Position numbers and translations under genes: made by a program. From positions 37,865 to 101,864 of the forward strand of contig NZ_JABWGO010000018.1 in assembly GCF_013363995.1 (NCBI RefSeq): 64,000 nt of DNA, given 5' to 3'. Shown here in pieces: positions 34,760-42,263 of this stretch. The stretch comes from Nonomuraea rhodomycinica. Its GTDB lineage: Bacteria > Actinomycetota > Actinomycetes > Streptosporangiales > Streptosporangiaceae. The notes under the pieces are model-generated. The model did no database searches, was not told the origin of the DNA, and saw nothing but the letters and a program-made list of their open reading frames with translations. The number at the start of each line of letters is the position of its first letter. Positions within the stretch are counted from its first letter, which is position 1.

Positions 34760-35652
34760 TGCGACTCCCGCCTGTCGACGATGTACCAACCCGCGCGGTC
34801 GAATCCGCGCACCCGCGCGCCCTCGGCGAGCAGGTCGCCCAGCACGTCCCGCAGCGCCGTACGCCACTGCGCGGCCAGCCCCGGATCGTGCTCGCGGATC
34901 GTCTCGACGTCTCCGGGGACGCCGACCAGCACGGTGCTCGTGCCGGCGCGGCCCGCGACCGGCCCGCCCGCGGGCGAGACGTCCAGTGCCACGGCCGCCT
35001 TCGCCGCGCGGGCGGCGGCCGCGTCGGCCGGCCTGGGCCGGCCCGCGCAGGCCGCCGCGGCGGCGGGCGACTCCAGCCGCCACCGCACCAGCACCCGGTC
35101 GGTGTCGTCGCTGCGGTTGATGTCGTCGTCCATCGGGCCGTAGAAGTTCGAGAGGTACTCGTCCGGGTCGGCGGCCAGCTTGGTGATGTTGAAGTAGGCG
35201 TTGCGCCTGATCAGCGGGTCGTAGGTCCAGCACACCTCACCGACGCCGCGCGCCATGGCCCAGGCGCGCTGGTGCAGCTTCAGCGCGAAGCCGATGTTGC
35301 GGCCCTGCACGCGCGCCAGCACCCCCGCGATGTGACTGTGCAGGGCCTCGCGCGCGGGCGGGGAGAAGAAGCCGAAGCAGGCACCCACCAGCTCGTCCCC
35401 GTCGAAGGCGCCGCTGACGTAGCTGCCCGCCTTCGCCATCGCCCGCAGCAGGTCGGCCGTCACCGGCGGGTTGTTCTCACCGGTACGCCAGATGCGCTCG
35501 TACAGGCGGCGGACGGCCTCGAGGTCTACGACGCTGTCCAGGGGGCGGATGTCGATGCCCGCGCTGTGCGCGGCCGACTCGGCCGCGGCGTACGCCAAGT
35601 CGACGGGCCGGGACCCGTGACGGTCGCGGATGAGATCAGTCACGCCGGTCAT
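34756..35652 (-). CDS. GNAT superfamily acyltransferase, COG3375 type (probable amino acid N-succinyltransferase)
   Basis: A 298-residue protein of the predicted-acetyltransferase type COG3375. Recognisable blocks are LYERIWRTGENNPPVTADLL, VGACFGFFSP, HSHIAGVLARVQGRNIGFAL and the family-specific WTYDPLIRRNAYFNITKL. In Geobacillus a related protein succinylates D-amino acids for an N-succinylamino acid racemase (family knowledge). Here it lies between the racemase and an M20 deacylase, coupled by short overlaps, which supports that role. The start may be ATG 35652 or GTG 35643. Confidence 0.82.
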   Translation of the reverse strand: MTGVTDLIRDRHGSRPVDLAYAAAESAAHSAGIDIRPLDSVVDLEAVRRLYERIWRTGENNPPVTADLLRAMAKAGSYVSGAFDGDELVGACFGFFSPPAREALHSHIAGVLARVQGRNIGFALKLHQRAWAMARGVGEVCWTYDPLIRRNAYFNITKLAADPDEYLSNFYGPMDDDINRSDDTDRVLVRWRLESPAAAAACAGRPRPADAAAARAAKAAVALDVSPAGGPVAGRAGTSTVLVGVPGDVETIREHDPGLAAQWRTALRDVLGDLLAEGARVRGFDRAGWYIVDRRESQ

Positions 35653-36844
35653 GCTCGCAGCCGGTCCGGTCCGGTAGCTGGTCGGCGAGCACGGGAGGAC
35701 GCGGCCCGGTTCGTCCGGGCGGACAACCCCGCGCCGCGAGCAACTCGGCGAGCAGGGCCGTGAGCAGGCGCGTGCGCCCCAGCAGCTCGGCCACGACCAC
35801 GTGCTCGTCGTCGGCGTGCGCCCCGCCGCCGACCGCGCCCAGCCCGTCGAGGGTCGGCGTGCCCACTCCGGCGGTGAAGTTCCCGTCGGAGGCGCCGCCG
35901 ACGGCGACCGAGGCGAGCGGGCCGAGCCCGAGGTCCGTCGCGAGCCGGCGGGCCCGCTCGAACAGGTCCGCCGAAGCCGCGGCCGGGAGCGGCGGCCGGT
36001 TCGGACCACCGATGATCTCCAGCTCGGCGCCCTCCAGCGCGGGCCGCAGGCCCAGCATCGCGGCGTGGACCCGGGTCTGCTCGGCGGCCTGCCAGACCCG
36101 GGCGTCGACCTCGAAGCGGCCCCGGCCGGGCACGGTGTTCACCGTGGTGCCCGCCTCCAGGCGGGTCGGCGTGACGGTCGTGCCCAGCCCCGGGTCGCCC
36201 AGCCCGGCCACGGCCACGACCTGGCGGGCCAGCTCCACCGAGGCGTTGACGCCGCGCTCCGGCTCCAGCCCGGCGTGCGCGGCTCGTCCCCGCACCAGCA
36301 CCTCGTAGCGGGAGACGCCCTTGCGTGCGGTCTTCAGGGCTCCGCCGGGCCCGGCGGCCTCCAGGACCAGCGCGGCGGCGCACCCGCGGGCCTCGTCCTC
36401 GATGAGCTCGCGCGAGAAGGGGGACCCGAGTTCCTCGTCGCCGGTGACGAGCAGGGTCACGCCGTCCAGGTCGTCCAGCGTCGCGAGCGCGTGGAAGGCC
36501 ATCGCCAGCCCGGTCTTCATGTCGAAGCACCCGGGCCCGCGCAGCAGCCCGTCGCGGACCTCGAAGGGATGCGTCCGCAGCGAGCCGACCGGCCACACCG
36601 TGTCGTGGTGCCCGAGCAGCAGCACCCGGGGCTCGCCGCCGAACCGCCAGCGCACGTGGGTGCGGCCGGCCACCTCCACCCGCTCCCCTTCCGCGCCCAG
36701 GAGACGGCCGCCGACCTCGGCGACCACCTCCGCGCTGCGGGCGACCGCGGCCAGGTCCTCGGACGGGGACTCGCAGCTCACGAGCCGCTCGATGTCGGCG
36801 ATCATCGCGGCCGCGGCGGCGTCTTCGTTTCCTGATCGGCGCAT
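35636..36844 (-). CDS. M20 family metallopeptidase (probable N-acyl-amino acid deacylase)
   Basis: A 402-residue zinc hydrolase of the M20/carboxypeptidase G2-ArgE group. Metal and catalytic motifs are LLGHHDTVWP, GPGCFDMKTG, the catalytic Glu in TGDEELGSP, and the C-terminal His in GGGAHADDE. A dimerisation domain lies between. It is the first gene of the operon with the GNAT and the racemase. In the N-succinyl route this enzyme would hydrolyse the L-isomer and release free L-amino acid. A general dipeptidase role is the alternative. Confidence 0.87.
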   Translation of the reverse strand: MRRSGNEDAAAAAMIADIERLVSCESPSEDLAAVARSAEVVAEVGGRLLGAEGERVEVAGRTHVRWRFGGEPRVLLLGHHDTVWPVGSLRTHPFEVRDGLLRGPGCFDMKTGLAMAFHALATLDDLDGVTLLVTGDEELGSPFSRELIEDEARGCAAALVLEAAGPGGALKTARKGVSRYEVLVRGRAAHAGLEPERGVNASVELARQVVAVAGLGDPGLGTTVTPTRLEAGTTVNTVPGRGRFEVDARVWQAAEQTRVHAAMLGLRPALEGAELEIIGGPNRPPLPAAASADLFERARRLATDLGLGPLASVAVGGASDGNFTAGVGTPTLDGLGAVGGGAHADDEHVVVAELLGRTRLLTALLAELLAARGCPPGRTGPRPPVLADQLPDRTGCEHDRRD

Positions 36845-36890
36845 CGCTCCAGCATGGTGAAGCGGGGCGGGCGCGGATCCGTCCGGCCGG

Positions 36891-36940
36891 CCAACATCGG
36901 CGCGTCCCGTTGGGACCGTGCGACGAACCGGACGGCGAAC
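36891..36940. promoter_or_regulatory. Candidate operator region upstream of the M20 operon
   Basis: The 282-bp gap 36845-37126 holds CCAAC-N13-GTTGG (36891-36913) and, overlapping it, TTGGG-N8-ACGAA (36910-36927), a degenerate form of the dyad found before the importer and pucR. GGCGAAC follows at 36934. I see no gene in this gap. Confidence 0.35.
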
Positions 36941-37126
36941 CGTGCGCCGCGACGCGCCGTGAACCGGCGCGGCCGGAGGTCCGCCGCGCCGGGCGGAAGC
37001 GGGGACGGGATGGTGGTGACAGCCCTACGACCATCGCACCTTGCGCCGAACAGCCGCGACGATGGCCCTTGCCCTCGTCCCGCACCATGCTCGACCCGGA
37101 ACCCGACACCTGCTGTCATGTTCTCC

Positions 37127-37726
37127 TCAGAACCGGCCGACCGAGGGTTCCAGCAGATCGAAGACGCGGTGGGCGGCCGGCCGCAGCGCCTCGGCGATCT
37201 CGCTGTCGCTCTGCCCGTCGAGCGTGCGGCGCTGCACCTCGGCGAACAGCACGCGATGCGCGCCGGCGAGCTGGGCGGCCACCGCGCGGGCGGTCAGCTC
37301 GTCGTGCTCCTTGGCCAGCTCGGCGGCCAGCGCCGCCTCGCGCTGCTCGTGCATGTCGCGCAGCCGCGCCACCAGGGTGGGGCTGTCGGCGATCATGCGG
37401 GAGAACGCGCGCCCGGCGAACCCGGCCACCGGGTCGCGGGCGTCCACGGCGCGCAGGAACGCCTCCTTCAGCGCGGCGAACGCGCTCTGCCCCGGCGGGC
37501 GGCCCGCCACCACGCCCGCCAGGCTGGCCACGAACTGCTCGGCGTGGTCCAGGGCCAGGTCCTCCTTGCGGGGGAAGTAGTTGGTGACGGTCATCTTCGC
37601 CACCCTGGCCGCCACCGCGATGTCCGCGATCGTGGTCTTCTCGAAGCCCTGCTCGATGAACAGCCGGGTGGCCTGGTCGGAGATCGCCTGCCGCGTCTCC
37701 TGCTTCTTGAGCTCTCTCAGGTTCAC
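37127..37726 (-). CDS. TetR family transcriptional regulator
   Basis: A 199-residue TetR repressor. The helix-turn-helix covers about residues 12-55 (ATRLFIEQGFEKTTIADIAV, then VAKMTVTNYFPRKEDL). GTG 37726 has AAGAAGG immediately before it, which is too close for a standard site. GTG 37744 would give a leaderless start with six more residues. It is divergent from a small membrane protein gene across 90 bp, and a separate TetR lies downstream of that gene. Targets are unknown. Confidence 0.9.
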   Translation of the reverse strand: MNLRELKKQETRQAISDQATRLFIEQGFEKTTIADIAVAARVAKMTVTNYFPRKEDLALDHAEQFVASLAGVVAGRPPGQSAFAALKEAFLRAVDARDPVAGFAGRAFSRMIADSPTLVARLRDMHEQREAALAAELAKEHDELTARAVAAQLAGAHRVLFAEVQRRTLDGQSDSEIAEALRPAAHRVFDLLEPSVGRF

Positions 37727-37787
37727 CCTTCTTAGGTTAGTCACAAATTTATGCCCAGGCGAAAGATGAGCCTCGCCCTTGCCGATA

Positions 37788-37805
37788 TTTATCCATACGG
37801 ATAAA
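37788..37805. promoter_or_regulatory. Perfect palindrome TTTATCC-ATAC-GGATAAA
   Basis: A 7-bp-arm dyad with a 4-bp centre ends 9 bp before the start of the membrane protein gene. Its place over the promoter of the membrane protein-tetR pair suggests it is the operator of the downstream TetR protein. Confidence 0.6.
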
Positions 37806-37814
37806 GTTACTCGC

Positions 37815-38201
37815 ATGGATAACAAACTGTGGGCGCTCGTCCGCGCCCTCTTCGTCGCCATGCTCGTCCTGTCGATCGCCACCCTCGGCGTGGCCGCCGT
37901 CGTCGGCGGCACCTGGGTGGTGTGGCTGCGCGGCGCCGCCGTGGCCGGCGCCGCCGCCTGGCTCATCGCCCTGGCCGGGCAGGCCGGCCGGGGCAGGCGG
38001 GCGGCGTACGTGCGGATCCGGTTCGTCACCATCGCCGCCCCCATCGGGATCGTGCTCCTCATCGTCGCCCCCGACAGCGGCTATCCCGGCTGGATGAAGG
38101 CCGAGCAGGCCGTGGTCGGCGTGCTGGCCGCCGCCGTGGCGCTCCTCGTCAACCGCCCCGCCGTACGACAGGCGTTCCCGAAGGCTGGCAAGCTGGGGTG
38201 A
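37815..38201 (+). CDS. Small integral membrane protein
   Basis: A 128-residue protein with about four hydrophobic helices (LFVAMLVLSIATLGVAAV; AVAGAAAWLIALAG; FVTIAAPIGIVLLIVA; VVGVLAAAVALLVN). I do not recognise a family. It is followed 1 bp later by a TetR gene and probably shares its transcript. No ribosome binding site is evident, so it may be leaderless. Confidence 0.75.
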   Translation: MDNKLWALVRALFVAMLVLSIATLGVAAVVGGTWVVWLRGAAVAGAAAWLIALAGQAGRGRRAAYVRIRFVTIAAPIGIVLLIVAPDSGYPGWMKAEQAVVGVLAAAVALLVNRPAVRQAFPKAGKLG

Positions 38202-38202
38202 T

Positions 38203-38793
38203 ATGGAGATCACCGGAACCCGCCGGGCGGCCACCGAGGCCCGCAGGGCGCAGATCGCCTCCGCCACGATCAGCCTGCTGGCGCGGCGCGGCTACACCGA
38301 GACCACGTTCGAGGCCATCTGCGAGCACGCCGGGCTGAGCAGCAAGAGGCTGATCACCTACCACTTCTCCACCAAGGAGAAGCTGTTCGAGGCCGTCGTC
38401 CACCAGGTCGTCCAGGACGCGGCGGCCTTCATGCGCCCCGCCCTCGACGCCGCCACCGGGGCGCGGGCCCTGCTGGAGGCGTTCATCAGGGCGAACGTGG
38501 CCTTCATCGCGGCCCACCCCGACCACGTGCGGGCGGTCCAGCAGATCGCGGCCAACCAGGTTCCCGTGGGCGGGCAGGAGCAGGAGGCAGCGATCGGCAG
38601 GCTGGTGGCGCTGTTCGAGGACGGGCGGCGCACGGGGGCGTTCCGGGCGTTCGACGCGGTGCTGATGAGCAGAGCGCTGCGGGCCGCCATCGACGACCTG
38701 GCCGGCCGCCTGGTCGACGGCCTCGACCCGGACCACTGCGCCGACGAGCTCGTCGAGCTGTTCGACCGGGCGACCCGCGCCTCGGCCGGCTGA
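38203..38793 (+). CDS. TetR family transcriptional regulator
   Basis: A 196-residue TetR repressor. The helix-turn-helix is ISLLARRGYTETTFEAICEH, then AGLSSKRLITYHFSTKEKLF, at about residues 20-60. The C-terminal domain has the TetR dimer helices. It is co-transcribed with the small membrane protein just upstream and probably represses both through the 37788 palindrome. Confidence 0.9.
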   Translation: MEITGTRRAATEARRAQIASATISLLARRGYTETTFEAICEHAGLSSKRLITYHFSTKEKLFEAVVHQVVQDAAAFMRPALDAATGARALLEAFIRANVAFIAAHPDHVRAVQQIAANQVPVGGQEQEAAIGRLVALFEDGRRTGAFRAFDAVLMSRALRAAIDDLAGRLVDGLDPDHCADELVELFDRATRASAG

Positions 38794-38887
38794 CCTCCAC
38801 GGCCGAGGCCGCGGCGGCGCCTCACATTCCGGGCGGCTGCGTCGTCGGAAGGGGAAAAGCACCGAACCCCTGCACACGGAGGACGCG

Positions 38888-39316
38888 ATGACGTCGAACG
38901 ATTCCGAGATCATGGAGCTGCTGGAGGGCCGGGTCGACGCCAGCCAGAACAAGGACGTCGACCGGCTCATGTCGTTCTACGCTCCCGACGTCGTCTACTA
39001 CGACGTCGTGCCCCCGCTCCAGTTCGTGGGCGTCGAGGACGTCCGCCGCAACTTCGTGCGCTGGTTCGACGAGTACGACGGCCCCATCAGCCTGGAGACG
39101 CACGACCTGTCCGTCGCGACGAGCGGGGACGTCGCCATCGCCCACATGCTCCACCTGGACTCCGGGACGCGGAAGAACGGGCTCAAGAGCGCGATCTGGG
39201 TGCGCTCCACCGTTTCCCTCCGGCGGTCGAACGGCACGTGGCTGATCACGCATGAGCACATCTCGGTGCCGATCAACCCGGAGAACATGCAGGCGTGGTT
39301 CCCGCCGGACATGTGA
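38888..39316 (+). CDS. SnoaL-like / NTF2-fold protein
   Basis: A 142-residue protein of the NTF2-like superfamily, resembling the DUF4440/SgcJ-EcaC group: an N-terminal helix pair (LLEGRVDASQNKDVDRLMSF, then YAPDVVYYDVVPPLQFVG) and a curved sheet ending in GTWLITHEHISVP. Members act as small isomerases, ligand-binding proteins or are uncharacterised. It is monocistronic and converges on the recombinase-like gene with a 3-bp gap. Confidence 0.85.
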   Translation: MTSNDSEIMELLEGRVDASQNKDVDRLMSFYAPDVVYYDVVPPLQFVGVEDVRRNFVRWFDEYDGPISLETHDLSVATSGDVAIAHMLHLDSGTRKNGLKSAIWVRSTVSLRRSNGTWLITHEHISVPINPENMQAWFPPDM

Positions 39317-39319
39317 GCG

Positions 39320-40264
39320 CTACGGCCCGGTACGCAGCATCTCCGGCCGCAACTGGGCGGCCCGCCGCTCGGAGATGCCGCCGGCCAGAGCGGCACGGGT
39401 GAGCGCGGCGCCGACCCATCCGGCCGCGACGGGCTCGCCGTACCGGCCGAAGATCGGCTCCGCGGCGGTCCGCCGGCCGCCGCCCAGCTCCCGCAGCAGG
39501 CGGCGGGCCAGCGGCGGCAGGACGAAGGCCGCGACGTGGCACCCGGTGTGCACGACCATGACCACGTGCTCGCCCCCGTGGCCGTCGGCGACGGTGCGGA
39601 AGTCCTGCGACGACGCGCCGGCCACCGCGTCGGCCGGAGCCCCGGTCGCCTCCAGCAGCGCGACCGCGGCGGCCTCCGTCACGTGGCCCTCGGCGGCCAG
39701 CCGCGCGATGCCGCGGCGCAGCGAGCGCCGCTCGTCGCGGGTGAGGCCCGCCCGCCTGCCCGCGTCACCGGCCGGGGGCGCCGCCGCCACGCCGTCGGGC
39801 CGGGCCGGGCCGGGACCGTTCTCCCAGGCGAAGTGGTAGAGCGACGTCAGAGCCGCGCGTCGCCTGCCGACCGTCGCCTTGGCCAGGGGCCTGCCGTGCG
39901 CCTCGGGCAGCCGGCCGGCCAGCGTCGCGTCGCAGTACTCGCGGACGTGGGCCCCCGTGGCGCGCAGCGGAGCGAGCTCCGGCACGTTGAGGCGCAGCCA
40001 GCGCAGGAACGAGGCGAACGTCCGCAGGCGGAACCGGCGGGCGCTCAGCGAGGAGGACTCGCGCAGCCAGTCGGCCACCGTGCCGCGGCTGACCGGGTCG
40101 AGCCCGTCGACCAGGTCGACGTCGGCGCCGTCCACCTCGCCGCCGTCGCCGGGACGCCGGCGCGGGCGCAGACCGGCGATCCGCCCGACGCTCGTCACCC
40201 CTGCCGGGGAGCCGGTCGAGGGCTCCGGGCGTCCGCGGGGGTCGGGATCGGGGGCACCGGTCAT
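39320..40264 (-). CDS. Degenerate tyrosine recombinase-like protein
   Basis: A 314-residue protein with the layout of an XerC-type integrase. Residues about 65-175 match the SAM-like core-binding domain (WLRESSSLSARRFRLRTFAS, KATVGRRRAALTSLYHFAWE). The catalytic domain is recognisable by position (LEATGAPADAVAGASSQDF for the usual ATGLRxSE segment), but the first catalytic Arg is replaced. I find no HxxR box and no C-terminal nucleophile Tyr. It is probably inactive as a recombinase, perhaps a DNA-binding derivative. No att sites were seen nearby. Confidence 0.65.
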   Translation of the reverse strand: MTGAPDPDPRGRPEPSTGSPAGVTSVGRIAGLRPRRRPGDGGEVDGADVDLVDGLDPVSRGTVADWLRESSSLSARRFRLRTFASFLRWLRLNVPELAPLRATGAHVREYCDATLAGRLPEAHGRPLAKATVGRRRAALTSLYHFAWENGPGPARPDGVAAAPPAGDAGRRAGLTRDERRSLRRGIARLAAEGHVTEAAAVALLEATGAPADAVAGASSQDFRTVADGHGGEHVVMVVHTGCHVAAFVLPPLARRLLRELGGGRRTAAEPIFGRYGEPVAAGWVGAALTRAALAGGISERRAAQLRPEMLRTGP

Positions 40265-40392
40265 GATCTGGATCTTCTCACGGGACGGTGGGCGCGGGCG
40301 CCCGTCGTCCCGATGGGTGAGATCCCGCTCCCGGACCGGCTCGCGACCCGCCGGAGGGACCCGGCGCGGGCGCCGCGACCGATAATGGGCGC

Positions 40393-41535
40393 ATGACCAA
40401 CGCGGGTCGTGCCGGCGGGCCGCCGATGACCTGGTGGGCGGCGTGGGCCGCCAGGTTCTCCGGCCGGCGGGCCGACGGCGCGGTCGCGGCGGCCACCACC
40501 GCGGCCACCCTGGGTCCGCTGCTGGTGCCCGCCCCGAAGGCGTGGTGGATCGTCGCCCTGGGCGTGCTCGCCTCCGCGCCCGTCCACTGGCGCAGGCGCG
40601 CACCCATGGCCGTGGCGGTGCTCACCGGCGCCGCGATGACCGTCATGGTCTTCTGGGCGAAGCCGTTCCTCCCCTTCGGCCCACTGGTCGCCGTCCACAC
40701 CATCGCCGACCTCAGTCCCCGGTGGAAACGGCTGGCCGCGATCCCGGCGATCGCCGCCGTCGTCGGCATGTCCCTGGCGCTGCCCGGGGAGGACAGCGAG
40801 ACCTACCGCCTGGTCGGCACCGCCTTCGTGGCCGCCTACGCGCTGGGCACCAGCGCCCGGGCGCATCGCTCACGCACCGCCGAACTGGCCGAGCGGGCAC
40901 GCCGCCGCGAACAGGAGCACATCGCCGCGGTGGCGGAGGAGCGGGCACGGATCGCTCGCGACATGCACGACATCATCACGCACTCCGTCGGGCTGATGGT
41001 CGTCCAGGCCGAAGCCGGGCCCGTGGTGTTAGAGAGCGACGCGCCCAGGGCCGAGGCCGTCTTCGGCGCGATCGCCGACACCGGCAGGGGCGCGCTCACC
41101 GAGCTGCGCGGCCTGCTCGCGGCGCTGCGCGCGCCGGCCGCCCCCGCCACGGAGGACCTCGGGCTCGTCCAGCCGCGCCTGGACGGACTCCCCGCACTGA
41201 CCCGGCGCAGCGGCCTGGACGTGGTCATGACCGTGGAGGGCGAGCGGCGGCGGATCCCCGGCAGCCTCGAAGCCGCCGTCTACCGGATCGTTCAGGAAGC
41301 CCTCACCAATGTGCGCAGACACGCCGGGGTGCGCACCGCGCGGCTGCGCCTGCGGTGGGCCTCGGAGGAACTGCTCGTCGAGATCGCCGACGAGGGCCGC
41401 GGGCCGCGGCCCGGCCGCGGCGGCTACGGCCTGATCGGCATGCGGGAGCGTGCCGCCGCGTGCGGCGGCACGCTCAGCGCGGGACCGGGACAGGACGCGG
41501 GATTCATCGTCCGAGCCGTCTTTCCGCTTGAATAG
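40393..41535 (+). CDS. Two-component sensor histidine kinase (HPK7, NarL-partner type)
   Basis: A 380-residue membrane kinase with about four N-terminal helices, a coiled linker (AELAERARRREQEHIAAVAE) and the HPK7 phosphoacceptor block ERARIARDMHDIITHSVGLM near residue 195. The ATPase has VQEALTNVRRHAG and GYGLIGMRERAAACGG. GATAAT 6 bp before the ATG suggests a leaderless transcript. The response regulator follows 5 bp later. Confidence 0.92.
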   Translation: MTNAGRAGGPPMTWWAAWAARFSGRRADGAVAAATTAATLGPLLVPAPKAWWIVALGVLASAPVHWRRRAPMAVAVLTGAAMTVMVFWAKPFLPFGPLVAVHTIADLSPRWKRLAAIPAIAAVVGMSLALPGEDSETYRLVGTAFVAAYALGTSARAHRSRTAELAERARRREQEHIAAVAEERARIARDMHDIITHSVGLMVVQAEAGPVVLESDAPRAEAVFGAIADTGRGALTELRGLLAALRAPAAPATEDLGLVQPRLDGLPALTRRSGLDVVMTVEGERRRIPGSLEAAVYRIVQEALTNVRRHAGVRTARLRLRWASEELLVEIADEGRGPRPGRGGYGLIGMRERAAACGGTLSAGPGQDAGFIVRAVFPLE

Positions 41536-41540
41536 CGCCC

Positions 41541-42227
41541 ATGCTGCGCCTGCTCATCGCCGACGACCAGGATCTGTTCCGGGCCGGGTTCGGCCTGATC
41601 CTCGGCGCTCAGCCGGACATGCTGGTGGTGGGCGAGGCGGCGGACGGTGACGAGGCGATCGAGCTGGCCGGGCGGCTGCGCCCGGACGTGGTCCTGATGG
41701 ACGTGCGCATGCCGGGGAAGAACGGCATCGAAGCCACCCGCGAGATCTGCGCGACCACCGACGCCAAGGTGCTCGTCCTGACCATGTTCGACCTGGACGA
41801 GTACGTCTACGACGCCGTTCGCGCAGGGGCCAGCGGCTTCCTGCTCAAGGACATCCGCCGCGAGGAGCTGGCGCACGCGGTGCGCACCATCGCGGGCGGC
41901 GAGGCGCTGCTGGCCCCCGCCGCCACCCGCAGGCTGCTGGAGAACCTCGTCAGACGGCCGGCCCACGGCCCGATGCCGCGGCTGGCGGGACGGCTGGAGG
42001 CGCTCACCGAGCGGGAGCGCGAGACGCTCAGGCTGGTCGCCCGCGGACTGTCCAACGCCGAGATCGCCGCCGCGCTCGTCGTCACCGAGCACACGGTCAA
42101 GACGCACGTCAGCCGCATCCTGACCAAGCTGGACCTGCGGGATCGGGTGCAGGCGGCGGTGTTCGCCTACGAGTGCGGCCTGGTGGTCGCCGGTGAGAGT
42201 GACATCGGAGATCACACTCGCGACTGA
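41541..42227 (+). CDS. NarL/LuxR-type response regulator
   Basis: A 228-residue regulator. The receiver domain has D8-D9, phosphoacceptor D54 (VLMDVRMPG) and the conserved Lys in GFLLKD. The C-terminal LuxR helix-turn-helix is LTERERETLRLVARGLSNAE then ALVVTEHTVKTHVSRILTKL. It pairs with the kinase immediately upstream. The neighbouring Lnt-like gene and phosphatase gene may be targets, since they follow on the same strand. Confidence 0.94.
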   Translation: MLRLLIADDQDLFRAGFGLILGAQPDMLVVGEAADGDEAIELAGRLRPDVVLMDVRMPGKNGIEATREICATTDAKVLVLTMFDLDEYVYDAVRAGASGFLLKDIRREELAHAVRTIAGGEALLAPAATRRLLENLVRRPAHGPMPRLAGRLEALTERERETLRLVARGLSNAEIAAALVVTEHTVKTHVSRILTKLDLRDRVQAAVFAYECGLVVAGESDIGDHTRD

Positions 42228-42263
42228 CGCGCCACGGGGGCGGCCACGAGCAGCATCGACGCC

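Noticed and set aside
39320..40264. An integrated element driven by this recombinase.
   Set aside because: No att repeats, tRNA gene, excisionase or phage-like genes are near it, and its catalytic residues are missing.
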